Positions 36,621-47,333 of a stretch of DNA of 64,000 bases are shown here, one piece after another. Numbering within the stretch: position 1 is the first letter of the stretch; every line of letters begins with the position of its first letter. A program made the translations under genes and the position numbers. This stretch comes from Budorcas taxicolor (Eukaryota; Chordata; Mammalia; Artiodactyla; Bovidae): the NCBI RefSeq assembly GCF_023091745.1, contig NC_068910.1, positions 6,236,272 through 6,300,271 of the forward strand. Reading direction: 5' to 3'. The notes beneath the pieces are model-generated. The model searched no databases. It was not told the DNA's origin and was given only the letters and a program-made list of their open reading frames with translations.

Positions 36621-36885
36621 TGGCAGCCCACTCCAGTACTCTTGCCTGGAGAATCCCATGGATGGAGGAGCCTGGTGGGCTGCAGTCCATGGGGTCACTA
36701 AGAGTCGGACACGACTGAGCGACTTCACTTTCATGTTTCACTTTCATGCATTGGAGAAGGAAAGGGCAACCACTCCAGTGTTCTTGCCTGGAGAATCCCA
36801 GGGACGGGGGAGCCTGGTGGGCTGCTGTCTATGGGGCGGCACAGAGTCGGACACGACTGAAGCGACTCAGCAGCAGCAGCAGCAC
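36621..36885 (+). mobile_element. BOV-A2 SINE
   Basis: Forward dimer: cccactccagtactcttgcc, linker actttcatgcattggagaag, gtcggacacgactgaagcga and a CAG-repeat tail (36870-36885). It abuts the truncated BovB and probably inserted into it. Confidence 0.92.
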
Positions 36886-38139
36886 CTCTGTCCTGAAGAG
36901 CTGTGTGGCCCAGGGAATACCGTTCCCTCTGTGGCATTCTGAGCCCTTGAGGACGCAAATGGCAGCTCCCAACACCCCAGCCCTGAGAGTGAGAGCCCTG
37001 GGTGGAGGGTGGCTGGAGCGGAGGTGGGGAAGGGGTATCCCTGCTGCTCACCAGGCCCTTCTCTCCTGCTCTGTGGACAAGAGGCTCCCTCTAGTGATGA
37101 CTTAGGGAGGAACAGCCACTCACGCCAAGTTTCTTGGAGACCAGCTGGTGTCACACGGGGAAACTGAGGTGCCGAAGGGACTGTGTTTGCCTGAGGTCTT
37201 GGATTGAGTTGGTGGCAGGGCTGTGAAGGCCTTGGTGAGGACAGGGGGACCCTGACGCCATGGTGCATGTAATTAGAGGAGGCTGATGGGCAGGAAGAAG
37301 CTGAGGGGAATGGGGAGCATGACTTAGCTGGGGCAGAGGTGGGAGGGGTGGCCTGGGGGAGGGGAGGTGATAAATATCTAGGAGGTGAATGAGGTGTGAG
37401 GTGTAGGCGGTGGGGCCTCAGGAGCCACACTGAGAGGACCATGGGGCAGGGAACAGCCCACCCCAGGCTGTTAGGTGTACAGGGCCTGTGAGCTTCCTGG
37501 AGGAGGTGTCCCATGTGGGCGAGGCTGCAGCCACAGGGCCAGGTCTGGGCTGGAGGGATGGTGATGTGGGGAGAGGTAAGCAAATGCATCAGGGCGGCAG
37601 GGCTGAGGAATGGGCCACAGGGAACACAAATATAAAAGGTAAGGGAAGAAGGAGCTGGAGAAGGAGGAGTCAGAGAGAAGGGTGCTCAGAGAGGGGTCAG
37701 GGTGCAGTCAGATTCCTCGAGGTTCAGTGAGACGAGCCTGGAAAATTATGCCTCAGTCTGTGACAAGAACGCTGGTGCTGCCCTTGGGGAAAGGCATTTT
37801 GGGGGGTGTGGAGGTGTGAGGATAGGGTGGGGGACAAAGGATGGGGTCTACACACCTTCAGGCAGCATAGACCACAGGATAGCACTATGCACGGAAGTGT
37901 AGGGATATGTGATCCCGGACTCAGCCGGGAGACACGTGGAAGGATCCACCCCAGAATGTGGATGGCAGGAAACCCACAGTGGTGAGATCCTTGATGAGGT
38001 TTGGCTTCCTCTGTTCCTTACTTGCCCAGAGTTTCTACCAAGAAAACTTTTGTGTGTGTGTGTGTGGAGTTATTGAGACATACAGTACTTGCTTCAAGTA
38101 AAGGTAAAAGGTGAAGAGGAATTGGGTGGTGGTAAAGAG

Positions 38140-39788
38140 AAACGGTATGGACCTAACAGAAGCAGAAGGTATTAAGAAGAGGTGGCAAGAATACACAGAA
38201 GAACTGTACGAAAAAGATCTTCATGACCCAAATAATCACGATGGTGTGATCACTCACCTAAAGCCAGACATCCTGGAATGTGAAATCAAGTGGGCCTTAG
38301 AAAGCATCACTATGAACAAAACTAGTGGAGGTGATAAAATTCCAGTTGAGCCATTTCAAATCTTGGAAGATGATGCTATGAAAGTGCTGCACTCAATATG
38401 CCAGCAAACTTGGAAAACTCAGCAGTGGCCACAGGACTGGAAAAGGTCAGTTTTCATTCCAATCCCAAAGAAAGGCAATGCCAAAGAATGCTCAAACTAC
38501 CACACAACTGCACTCATCTCACACACTAGTAAAGTAATGCTCAAAATTCTCCAAGCCAGGCTTCAGCAATACGTGAATCGTGAACTTCCAGCTGTTCAAG
38601 CTGGTTTTAGAAAAGGCACGGGAACCAGAGATCAAATTGCCAACATCCGCTGGATCATGGAAAAAGCAAGAGTTCCAGAAAAACATCGATTTCTGCTTTA
38701 TTGACTATGCCAAAGCCTTTGATTGTGTGGATCACAACAAACTGTGGAAAATTCTTCAAGAGATGGGAATACCAGACCACCTGACCTGCCTCTTAAGAAA
38801 CCTACATGCAAGTCAGGAAGCAACAGTTAGAACTGGACATGGAACACCAGACTGGCTCCAAACAAGAAAAGGAGTATGTCAAGGCTGTATATTGTCACCC
38901 TGCTTATTTAACTTCTATGCAGAGTACATCATGAGAAACACTGGGCTGGAAGAAACACAAGCTGGAATCAAGATTGCCAGGAGAAATATCAATAACCTCA
39001 GATATGCAGATGACACCACCTTTATGGCAGAAAGTGAAGAGGAACTAAAAAGCCTCTTGATGAAAGTGAAAGAGGAGAGTGAAAAAGTTGGCTTAAAGCT
39101 CAACATTCAGAAAACGAAGATCATGGCATCCGGTCCCATCACTTCATAGGAAATAGATGGGGAAACAGTGGAAACAGTGTCAGACTTTATTTTGGGGGGC
39201 TCCAAAATCGCTGCAGATGGTGATTGCAGCCATGAAATTAAAAGACACTTACTCCTTGGAAAGAAAGTTACGACCAACCTCGATAGCATATTGAAAAGCA
39301 GAGACATTACTTTGCCAGCAAAGGTCCGTCTAGTCAAGGCTATGGTTTTTCCAGTAGTCATGTATGGATGTGAGGGTTGGACTGTGAAGAAAGCTGAGAG
39401 CCGAAGAATTGATGCTTTTGAACTGTGGTGTTGGAGAAGACTCTTGAGAGTCCCTTGGACTGCAAGGAGATCCAACCAGTCCATTCTAAAGGAGATCAGT
39501 CCTGGGATTTCTTTGCAAGGAATGATGCTGAAGCTGAAACTCCAATACTTTGGCCACCTCATGCGAAGAGTTGACTCATTGGAAAGACTCTGATGCTGGG
39601 AGGGATTGGGGGCAGGAGGAGAAGGGGACGACAGAGGATGAGATAGCTGGATGGCATCACTGACTCGATGGACATGAGTTTGGGTGAACTCTGGGAGTTG
39701 GTGATGGACAGGGAGGCCTGGCGTGCTGCGATTCATGGGGTCGGAAAGAGTCGGACACAACTGATCGACTGAACTGAACTGAACTGAA
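38140..39788 (+). mobile_element. RTE-BovB LINE, 5'-truncated, with RT core
   Basis: The longest transposon copy in the window, about 1.65 kb, in the same orientation as ATP2B2. Three broken frames give the second half of the BovB protein. They contain reverse-transcriptase segments FIDYAKAFDCVDHNKL, KGVCQGCILSPCLFNF and RYADDTTF (YADD at 39003-39014), then the C-terminal SWT-like VKKAESRRIDAFELWCW. A frame change occurs near 38690 and an in-frame stop at 39147-39149. It ends in the (TGAAC)n tail. A 26-bp near-duplication (38115-38140 and 39789-39814, 21 of 26 identical, all transitions) looks like the decayed target site. It is not functional. Confidence 0.95.
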
Positions 39789-40342
39789 AGAGAAATTGGA
39801 TGGTAGTGAAAAGAGGGCAGGGTGCCAGGCATTGTTTGTGAGACAGGAGAAGCCCGAGTCATTGACTCACTGATGGTTGAGGGGAAAGAGGCAGCAGGAA
39901 GCAGGGGAGCTGGGGTCTCTGTGGAAGATGCTTGTGGGGGCTCTTGACCTGAGCCTGGACGAGAGACATGGCCAATGGGGGCTGGAGGGCAGGAGTGCAG
40001 ATGGCGGGGGTGTGGCTATATTGACAAAGCACAGGGTGTGGAAGTGGTGGCCAGGATGCCTGGGGCTTGATTTTTCTCCCTGGGGGAGAAGACAGCGCTG
40101 AGCTGGGTAGGGCTGGGTGATTCTCCACGGAAGGCCTCGCAAACCTACTCAGCACCCAGTCTGTAACCCTGGGGTGGGCTGGCCAGCCAAGGGAGACACA
40201 CTGGCAGAGCCGGCCTCAAGGGGAGCTGTGTACACCCTGGCGATGAGCCCCACGCCAGGCACATCAGGGCAGTGGGTGGCCAACCTCCCATGATGAATAT
40301 CTGGGAGCTATTCATCACTACCGTCTCACCCGTGGTCCCCAG

Positions 40343-40556
40343 GACTCCCCGCTGAAGGCTGTGCAGATGCTCTGGGTGAACCTCATCATGGACACGTTTG
40401 CCTCCCTGGCGCTGGCCACTGAGCCACCCACCGAGACCCTGCTCCTGAGGAAGCCGTATGGCCGCAACAAGCCCCTTATCTCTCGGACCATGATGAAGAA
40501 CATCCTGGGCCATGCCGTCTACCAGCTCACCCTCATCTTCACCCTGCTCTTCGTCG
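40343..40556 (+). CDS. ATP2B2: ATP2B2 exon: TM6 (VNLIMD) and TM7
   Basis: 214 bp: 71 codons plus the first base of a split Gly codon (local residues 501-571). TM6 reads [17 protein letters not shown]; Asn and Asp in VNLIMD are the known Ca2+ ligands that complete the site with the TM4 Glu. It is followed by the cytosolic [20 protein letters not shown] loop and TM7 ([15 protein letters not shown]). The human protein, as I remember it, has Ala instead of the Thr in QLTLIF. The donor is gtgagt at 40557. Confidence 0.97.
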
Positions 40557-42377
40557 GTGAGTCCCCTGCCTTGCCCACCCAGGACTCCATGGCCCAGACC
40601 CGGCCGCTCTGGACTCCCAGTCAGCCGCCTGTTTGCTGAGGAGGTAATGGGGGCCCAGAGAGGTGAAGTTGGTGGCTTGGGGTCACACAGCAAATCTTGG
40701 GTAGAGCCAGGCCCTGGCGCAGGTCTGACAACCCCAAAGACTAGGCTTTTTCCTCTGATGACAGCTCTGGACACTGTGTACACACTGTGCAAGGCAGGGC
40801 TTCATGCCAGCCCCCCAGGAGCCTGAGACACCAGGGGGAGTGACCGGCCCCTGCTCTCATCTCTCCCACACTTGACCTTGCCCCGTAGAAGGCTCCTCAC
40901 CAAGGCCTCCTGGAGAAGAGCCACACACCTGCCTACAAGCCAGCTGTTTTCTTGGGCACCTGTGCCACCACCTCCATGACAAAGAGGCACCAGGGACAGA
41001 GAGGGGAGGTGACTTGCCCGAGGACATGCAGCCAGCCTGAGGGGGCACCTGGGCTGAGAAGAGACCTGGCTGGAACTCAGATTGCCCTGGCTTCCAGGGT
41101 GCTTCCAAGGTGATCTGACCCCTGACACCTGGAGGTGCCCAGAGGCAGGCAGATGGTGGCCCAGGGTCACACAACAAACTGGGGCCAGTGGGATTCCCCA
41201 GATCCCTGAGCTGGGCTTTCAACGCCAATGAGCCTGGATGGGGTTGGGGCGTGAGCCCATTTCTCAAAGGGCAGTTCTTATTGGTTGTGCTGGCAGGATA
41301 GTTGTAAAGATGATTGTGAGAAGCCTTAGAGGATGTTCGGGAATGCAGAGCTAAGAGAGACTCACAGAGAAAGCTGTCGGTTGGGGAAGAAAGGAGGAGA
41401 AGGCCCCTGGTTTACTCACTGGCTTCCCTACGTGAGCATCTGCTCTGGGTGCTTCTGGGTTCAGCTAGACTCTCACCGTCAGAAAACCCCACAAGCCCTC
41501 CTGGCACCAGCTTGTGCAGCTTTGCCAAAGGACACAGGATGGCATCAGGCATGCCATGGGTGGTGTCTGCAGAGCAACCGGGAGCTGTGTTGCCCCCACC
41601 ACATGACAGCCCCCGTGGTGTCATTCTCAAAGAATGAGGCCACCTGGGTGGGTCTGGAGCCAGCCCGGCCTGGAAGGCTCAGCATCCATATAGGAACTGG
41701 TCTCTCTTGTAACAGCCCCTTGAGCTCCCAGAGGTCTCCACAAGCACATGCTCAGTTACAGGCAACCACACTTTGGGGGGAACCCAAAGCTACGGCTTCC
41801 GTGGTGGCTCAGACAGTAAAGAATCTGCCTGAAGTGCAGGAGACCTGGGTTCAGTCCCTTGGTCAAGAAGATCCCCTAGAGAAGGGAATGGCTACCCTCT
41901 CCAGTATTCTTGCCTGGAGAATTCCAAGGACAGAGGAGCCTGGCAGGCTACAGTCCATGGAGTCTCAGAGAGTCAGACACAACTAAGTGAGAAACAGCAC
42001 AAGCACAGAAATCCAAGGCCTCTTGCCAAATGTTCCGAGGCCACGCCCTGTCCTCCCAGTCCAGAGGAGTTTGCCAACCAGGGGCTGCTTTTTATAAGTC
42101 CTGTTGCCTGGAAGCACAGCTGGCCTCCCGCCTTTATCAGATTTCCTCAAAAAAGTGGAAGAAAGTTCACCCAAGGCACTTGGCCCCTAAAGAAAGGGTA
42201 CTGTTACCCCTTCACTTACACCCCGTGGCGCAGGCCCACCTAGCCCCCCAGTGTGCAGAGAGTGCCTCCCACATCTGGGTGACCCTCCTGGCTGCTCAGA
42301 AGAGACCCCCGCACAGGGCCAGGCGTCCCCCCGGTCCCGACCCTCAGCCCGGCTCCTGCCCTCTCCTGACTTGGCAG
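40557..42377. other. ATP2B2 intron
   Basis: 1.8 kb. A reverse MIR-like piece lies at 40640-40720 and a forward Bov-tA at 41796-41992. The rest is GC-rich and unrecognised. The acceptor is ctgacttggcag at 42377. Confidence 0.85.
41796..41992 (+). mobile_element. Bov-tA SINE
   Basis: Forward copy (ggcttccgtggtggctcaga, gaagatcccctagagaaggg, ctcagagagtcagacacaac). Confidence 0.93.
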
Positions 42378-42589
42378 GCGAGAAGATGTTCCAGATCGAC
42401 AGCGGGAGGAACGCACCCCTGCACTCGCCGCCCTCTGAGCATTACACCATCATCTTCAACACCTTCGTCATGATGCAGCTCTTCAACGAGATCAACGCCC
42501 GCAAGATCCACGGCGAGCGCAACGTCTTCGACGGCATCTTCCGGAACCCCATCTTCTGCACCATCGTGCTGGGCACCTTTGCCATCCAG
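42378..42589 (+). CDS. ATP2B2: ATP2B2 exon: TM8 and start of TM9
   Basis: 212 bp. Two bases complete the split Gly, followed by 70 codons (local residues 573-642). It encodes the extracellular MFQIDSGRNAPLHSPPSEHY loop, TM8 (TIIFNTFVMMQLFNEINAR), the HGERNVFDGIFRNP loop and the first part of TM9 (IFCTIVLGTFAIQ). The donor is gtacca at 42590; its +4 to +6 bases are weaker than at the other donors. Confidence 0.97.
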
Positions 42590-42728
42590 GTACCAGGCCC
42601 CCATGCTGGCCTGGCTGGCGGGGGGCAGCAGCGGGCAGCCGGAGCCCCTCGGCAGTGCCATGGGAGTCCAGACCTCTGCGCTGGCCCCTGATGGCCTTTC
42701 TGTCTCTCTCTCCCCCTTTCCTCTCCAG

Positions 42729-42836
42729 ATAGTGATCGTGCAGTTTGGGGGGAAGCCCTTCAGCTGCTCCCCGCTGCAGCTGGACCAGTGGATGTGGTGC
42801 ATTTTCATCGGGTTAGGAGAGCTCGTCTGGGGCCAG
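42729..42836 (+). CDS. ATP2B2: ATP2B2 exon: TM9-TM10
   Basis: 108 bp, 36 codons, phase 0 (local residues 643-678). It continues TM9 (IVIVQFGG), then the KPFSCSPLQLDQ extracellular loop and TM10 (WMWCIFIGLGELVWGQ). It is separated from the previous exon by a 139-bp intron with the acceptor cctctccag. Confidence 0.97.
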
Positions 42837-44705
42837 GTGAGTACTGCAGGTGGGCAGCGCAGGAGGGGCCTCTCGGCAGGGACGCCCCAGAGAGAGCACT
42901 GGCCAGGGCACTCCAGGATCCTCACCCATAGGTCCCGGCTCCTTCAAGGACTAGCTGTCTGGCCCCCATTTCTGGGGGCTGGAGCAATGGGGGTTGACCC
43001 TGGTCTCACATGATGGTCATCTGGGTATCGCCACTGTGATTTTTGCTTCCATCTGTATACTGCCGAGGGGCTTCCCAGGTGGTGCTGATGGCAAAGAACA
43101 CACCTGCCAACGCAGAAAGATGCCAGAGACGAGGGTTCACTCCCTGGGTCGGGAAGGTCTCCTGGAGGAGGGCATGGCAGCCCATCCTAGTATTCTTGCC
43201 AGGAGAATCCCATAGACAGAGAAACCGGGCCAGTGGGCTACATACAGTCCATGGGGTCTCAAAGAATCACACACGACTGAAGCGGCTGAGGACACACGCA
43301 TGCACACACATACCACTGATCCTGTTATTTGATATTTTCTTTTAATCCTGTCTGAGATTTATTTCAAAAGGCAACTTATATTACTAATATGATTGGAAAA
43401 TAAGTATTATTTGTCATAAACAGAAGCTGAGAAAAAAAAAAAAAAACAGTAACAAGACCAATGTTATTAACGTCTATCTAGATGTCATGGCCAGCCAAGG
43501 TTCAGAGCCTGAGGCGGCCAGTCGCAAAGGGTGTCACAGGGGTTGTGACGCCCAGCAGAAGCTCCTGCAGACAGCTCTGAGGGAATGTAAGAGGGGTGAT
43601 CTCTGCTGCATCGTGGCGCTGTGCCTGCAGCCATCCGTGACCCCCCGAGGCTCTGGGGAACCCTGGGCTGGATCCTCTCCAGAACGTTCCCCCACCAAGC
43701 CACATGCACACGCACACATGCACCATCGTGAACTCACAGCTTGCAGCTCAGAGGACATGGTGTCTGGAGCTGGATCTAGGCAGAGGGCCCCAACAGACCT
43801 AAGACATTGGTCTTGCCTTCAAGCTGTTTCCGGGCTAAAGTGGGAAACTCCAGTGACAGAAATTAACTAGAAGGTCAACAAGGAATTTTAGTTTCACTCA
43901 AAATAACCTTCTTTAAACTTCAGAGTATCTTTGGAGAGTTGATAAACTAGATTTGACTTAGCAAGCTCATTCCCGGGGCACCCTTGAGCCTGGACATCTT
44001 TGTCTCATGAGGGCCTGCTCCCTCAGGGAGCCCTTGGCGTCTGGATGAGCTGGTTCCTGACCCCTAAGGACAATGCCACCTCAGACTCCCAGGGAACCCC
44101 TGAGAGTATCCAGGCCAGCCCCTGTCTGTCCCTAGAGAAGATGTAAGGGGCCTCTGACCCCAGCCACCCAGTTACCCCATAGGGCCTGCCACCCAGGCCT
44201 CAGCCCTACGGACAAGCCCTTTGGAGGAAAAGTAAGAAGGAAGACATAGCCCCCTCCCATATTGCCTTCCCTTCCAGGAGGGCAGACATTCCAAGAGTCT
44301 CCCAGCATTCACTGCCCCCAGGCACCTAAGCTCCGAGCCCATTGCCCAGGGTTGGGCACCCCAGGGACCTCAGGAGGAATAAGCCAGTGACTTAGACACA
44401 CCATCTCCAACTCTGAGAACTGCCCCCCAGCTTTCCAGAAGGGAAAGCTAGAGCTCAGAGGGGTCACATGACTTGCCCAAGGTCGCGTGACCAGTGAAGT
44501 CTGGGGTAGTCAAAGGCACGTGTGTGTCCAGCTCCCAAGATTTCCCACCGCGTCCTGCAGACTCTGGATGAGCGAGGGAATTAGAAAGAAATCTAAAGAT
44601 TGGGTTGGGGAAGTGGGGAGGTGAGTTGAGGGTAACTAGGTGAGTGAGTGACAGGAGCCGGCCCCCTCCGCTGCTGCTGACGCTAATGGCTGGGCCCCTC
44701 TGCAG
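42837..44705. other. ATP2B2 intron
   Basis: 1.87 kb. It holds a forward Bov-tA (43069-43300) and a poly-A run at about 43432-43446. Positions 43450-44640 are unrecognised apart from MIR-like wording near 44450-44500. The acceptor is cccctctgcag at 44705. Confidence 0.85.
43069..43300 (+). mobile_element. Bov-tA SINE
   Basis: Forward copy (ggcttcccaggtggtgctga, gttcactccctgggtcggg, atcacacacgactgaagcgg) ending in a short CA-like tail. Confidence 0.9.
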
Positions 44706-44888
44706 GTCATCGCCACCATCCCGACCAGCAGGCTCAAGTTCCTCAAGGAGGCGGGCAGGCTCACGCAGAAGGAGGAGATCCCCGAGGAGGAGCTCAACGA
44801 GGACGTGGAGGAGATAGACCATGCCGAGCGCGAGCTGCGGAGGGGCCAGATCCTGTGGTTCCGAGGTCTGAACCGGATCCAGACGCAG
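44706..44888 (+). CDS. ATP2B2: ATP2B2 exon: C-tail and first half of calmodulin-binding helix
   Basis: 183 bp, 61 codons, phase 0 (local residues 679-739). It encodes VIATIPTSRLKFLKEAG, an acidic stretch EEIPEEELNEDVEEIDHAER, and the start of the autoinhibitory calmodulin-binding helix (LRRGQILWFRGLNRIQTQ, with the anchor Trp). Its donor, gtatgt at 44889, is splice site C. From here the transcript goes to 46588, 50821 or 53672, which changes the rest of the calmodulin-binding domain. Only 4 of 61 codons end in A or T. Confidence 0.97.
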
Positions 44889-46059
44889 GTATGTGCGGCT
44901 CCCGGGGCAGGGTGGGCAGTGATGGAGATGAGGGGCGGGCCCAGACCCCACCCTCTGATCAGCCTGGGGTACCCACGCTCTCCGCGTGCACTCTCCCTAG
45001 CTGTGCGAGGGAATGTCCCACCTCCCCCATCCACTGGGCGAGGGGATCACACCAGGGTCATGCCCACAGTGGACTTTGGGGGGAGGGGTGGCTCTGAGGG
45101 CCGATGAGTGGGGGCTCCCTTCAGGGCTGCCGGGCGGGCACCAGGAGGCCACGAGGGCGGCTTGAGGCCAGGGAGGGCCCCAGATTCTCCCGGCCAGGGG
45201 GTCAGCCCTGAGGCCCGGCTCTTCTGCGCATGCACGCACAGCTTCCTCCTGGGGTGGGGTGGGGGATGCTTCAGGCACTCCCCCAGGCCCCACTGGGGCA
45301 TTGAGTCAGTTTGGGGAACAAAGTTCGGTTTTAAAACACACTGCAAGGACACTGACGCAGAACACTGCACGGGATGTGTGTCCAGCCAAGAGCAGATTTC
45401 TTTCCCAGAACAGAGCCTGCCACCAGGCAACGCACGCCAAGACGGTGCGGCCCCTACACTCACAGCATCCCTCTCCCTGGGTCAGCGTTACAGTTCCCAG
45501 GGTGCTTTCACAGCCCTGCGTGGCGAAGAACAAAGAGACCCAGAGACCAAGAGTGGGGCAGTCAGTCTCCTGCCTAGCCAGCCTGGGAAGGTCATGGCGC
45601 CCCACCCCACCCCTGCACCCTCCGGGAAGCCTGTCAGGGGCCCCCCGGCCTCGGGCTCGCAGCCCCACGTGGCCAACCACTGCATTTCCACCCATTTGCA
45701 ACACAAACAGATCACCTGGCCTGCCTCACCCTGCACAGGGCGCTGTCCCAAACATCTCCTGGGCCTTTCCAGCCCCCCACCTAGCTTTAGGGATAACTAA
45801 CGCTTGGGAGACAGCCCTTTGTGAGTGCTGGGTTCAGGGAGCAGCTTGCAGACCCAGAGCCTCCTGACGGCCAGCACTGTGGGCTCTGGAACTAGCCCTC
45901 CTGGTGGCCCCCGCCACCCCCCACTGCCCCCGAGGGCTGGCAGCTGTCACACAGAGCCCTGGTGCTGACCCAGCCCGACCACCAAGGCCTTCAGGAGGAC
46001 TCCAAGGACTGTAGTTTCTTGAGTGGGCTCGAGTCCCCTCCAGCCTGACTCTTACGGAC

Positions 46060-46205
46060 CACTAAATGGGTCAGTGCTTTGTCACAGCTTAGCCCTGCCA
46101 GGTAGGTTGGTGGCATCTCCCCTTCTGAAGGACAAGAAACTGCCTCCAGGCAGTGACCTGTCCAATGTCACCTAGCTCGTACATGACAGAGCGGGTATCT
46201 GGGCC
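46060..46205 (-). mobile_element. MIR fragment
   Basis: Reverse MIR wording (ctgaaggacaagaaactgcc, gtgacctgtccaatgtcacc, tagctcgtacatgacagag). Confidence 0.55.
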
Positions 46206-46317
46206 AATGTCGGTCCTCCCTGGAGTCCCCTCCTCACCACTCCGGCTCCACGCATGGTCCCAGGGGCTGAGCACCCCCTTTGCCTACAAACCCCACGTTT
46301 AACATCCCCCCCCAGGC

Positions 46318-46587
46318 CCGCCCCAAGCCCACCGGCCCCCTGGCCGCTAGCGCGGTGCTGCTGCCGGGCCCTGGGTCTCCCCGCTCTCCCCGGGCCCCGG
46401 GAAGCCCAGGTGCCCGACTGAGCAGACGTCTCTCAGAGCCTTGGACGTGTCTGGTATTGTCGTCTTGGTGTAAGTGGCGTGTCGTCTTGCCGTGGCTGCG
46501 GCTGTCCTCGTGGCGTGGCGCCTGTCAGTCGTGAAGCTGTTGTGTCCGTTCTCTTCGCAACTTGCCTCGTTCTCTCCTCCGTTGCAG
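46318..46587. promoter_or_regulatory. Intragenic CpG-dense block before the alternative exon
   Basis: I count about 25 CpG dinucleotides in 270 bp of intron, close to the number expected without CpG loss. It includes two copies of GTCGTCTTG at 46459-46467 and 46481-46489. It ends exactly at the acceptor of the 172-nt exon. A role in regulating the exon is inferred from position only. Confidence 0.6.
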
Positions 46588-46759
46588 ATTGAAGTAGTCA
46601 ATACTTTCAAGAGCGGGGCCTCCTTTCAGGGGGCCCTGCGGAGACAATCCTCCGTCACCAGCCAGAGCCAGGACGTAGCCAATCTCTCTAGCCCTAGTCG
46701 AGTGTCGTTGTCCAATGCTCTTTCCTCTCCGACCAGCCTTCCTCCTGCTGCAGCTGGGC
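46588..46759 (+). CDS. ATP2B2: ATP2B2 alternative exon (172 nt, splice site C)
   Basis: 172 bp, matching the published size of the larger PMCA2 C-site exon. It has 57 codons plus one base. It changes the calmodulin-binding domain to IEVVNTFKSGASFQGALRRQ and continues SSVTSQSQDVANLSSPSRVS to PPAAAG. Spliced to 50821 it gives the 'a' C terminus, with two more residues (Gln-Gly) and a stop. Spliced straight to 53672 it gives a 'c'-type end: eight residues (HPRREGVS) and a stop at 53695-53697. Both forms lose the ETSL PDZ ligand. The donor is gtgagt at 46760. 24 of 57 codons end in A or T, unlike the constitutive neighbours. Confidence 0.93.
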
Positions 46760-46949
46760 GTGAGTGTGACCCCCTTACCGCCTCGGGAGCCGCCACTGCC
46801 AGCGCCGCGGGGGGCAGGCGGGCAGGGGCTGGGGGGCAGCCAGCCGCTCATGGTTAGGCCCAGGGAGCTGAGGGGCCCCGGCCGTTGAGGAGGAGGGTCC
46901 CAGATGATCAGCTGACCACAGCCAGGCACGGGGTGGCAGTCCCTTGGCG

Positions 46950-47333
46950 GGTCAGGGGCATCTGGAGTCAGGGACAGGGGTTACCCACCAGGCCGTCGTG
47001 GGGTCGGGAGGGTCACGAGTGGTCAATCTGGGTCAGTCAAAGGAGCACCGTCACTCAGGGAGGTTTCAGTGATTGAATGGTCACAGTCCCCCATACGGTC
47101 ATAGAGGCCAAGTGGGGGTGCAGTCAGCTGGGGGGTATGAGCTGTCCCAATCAGTGTAGGGTCAGGAAAAGCCTGGCTTATGAGGGTCAGAGTTGGCCAG
47201 GAGATCACAGTCTTGCAGTCGAAGTCAGGCCAAGGGTCACTGTGGGTCAAGGGAGAAAAGGCTCTCGGGTCCCGGTCGGCCACAGCGAGGCCCCCCCAGA
47301 GGGTGCGCTGGAGGTCAGGGATCACGTTGGTCA
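46950..47333 (+). repeat. GGTCA pentamer cluster
   Basis: Twelve GGTCA pentamers on the + strand, starting at 46950, 47011, 47021, 47031, 47079, 47097, 47160, 47185, 47235, 47245, 47313 and 47329. Three are spaced exactly 10 bp apart, as is a later pair. It may be a decayed tandem repeat or a protein- or RNA-binding array. Confidence 0.7.

Larger units (their letters stand above)
35356..40342. other. ATP2B2 intron, 5 kb
   Basis: Holds reverse MIR-like remnants (35505-35570, 35900-35965), the duplicated block copy 2, an antisense BovB, a forward BOV-A2 and the long sense BovB at 38140-39788. Positions 36890-38030 and 39815-40320 are single-copy with nothing recognised. The acceptor is cgtggtccccag at 40342. 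Confidence 0.85.
44889..46587. other. ATP2B2 intron at splice site C (first part)
   Basis: 1.7 kb with no SINE or LINE insertion except a reverse MIR remnant at about 46060-46205. The last 270 bp (46318-46587) are CpG-dense. The acceptor is tctcctccgttgcag at 46587. Confidence 0.85.

Noticed and set aside
38111..38704. 197-codon forward frame as an independent gene
   Set aside because: It is the reverse-transcriptase region of a truncated BovB copy. Its apparent start codon lies in the flanking target-site sequence.
6063..44705. Intronic microRNA miR-885 of the human ATP2B2 gene
   Set aside because: I looked for its mature arm wording in the introns and did not find it. In human it lies further upstream in the gene, probably outside this window.
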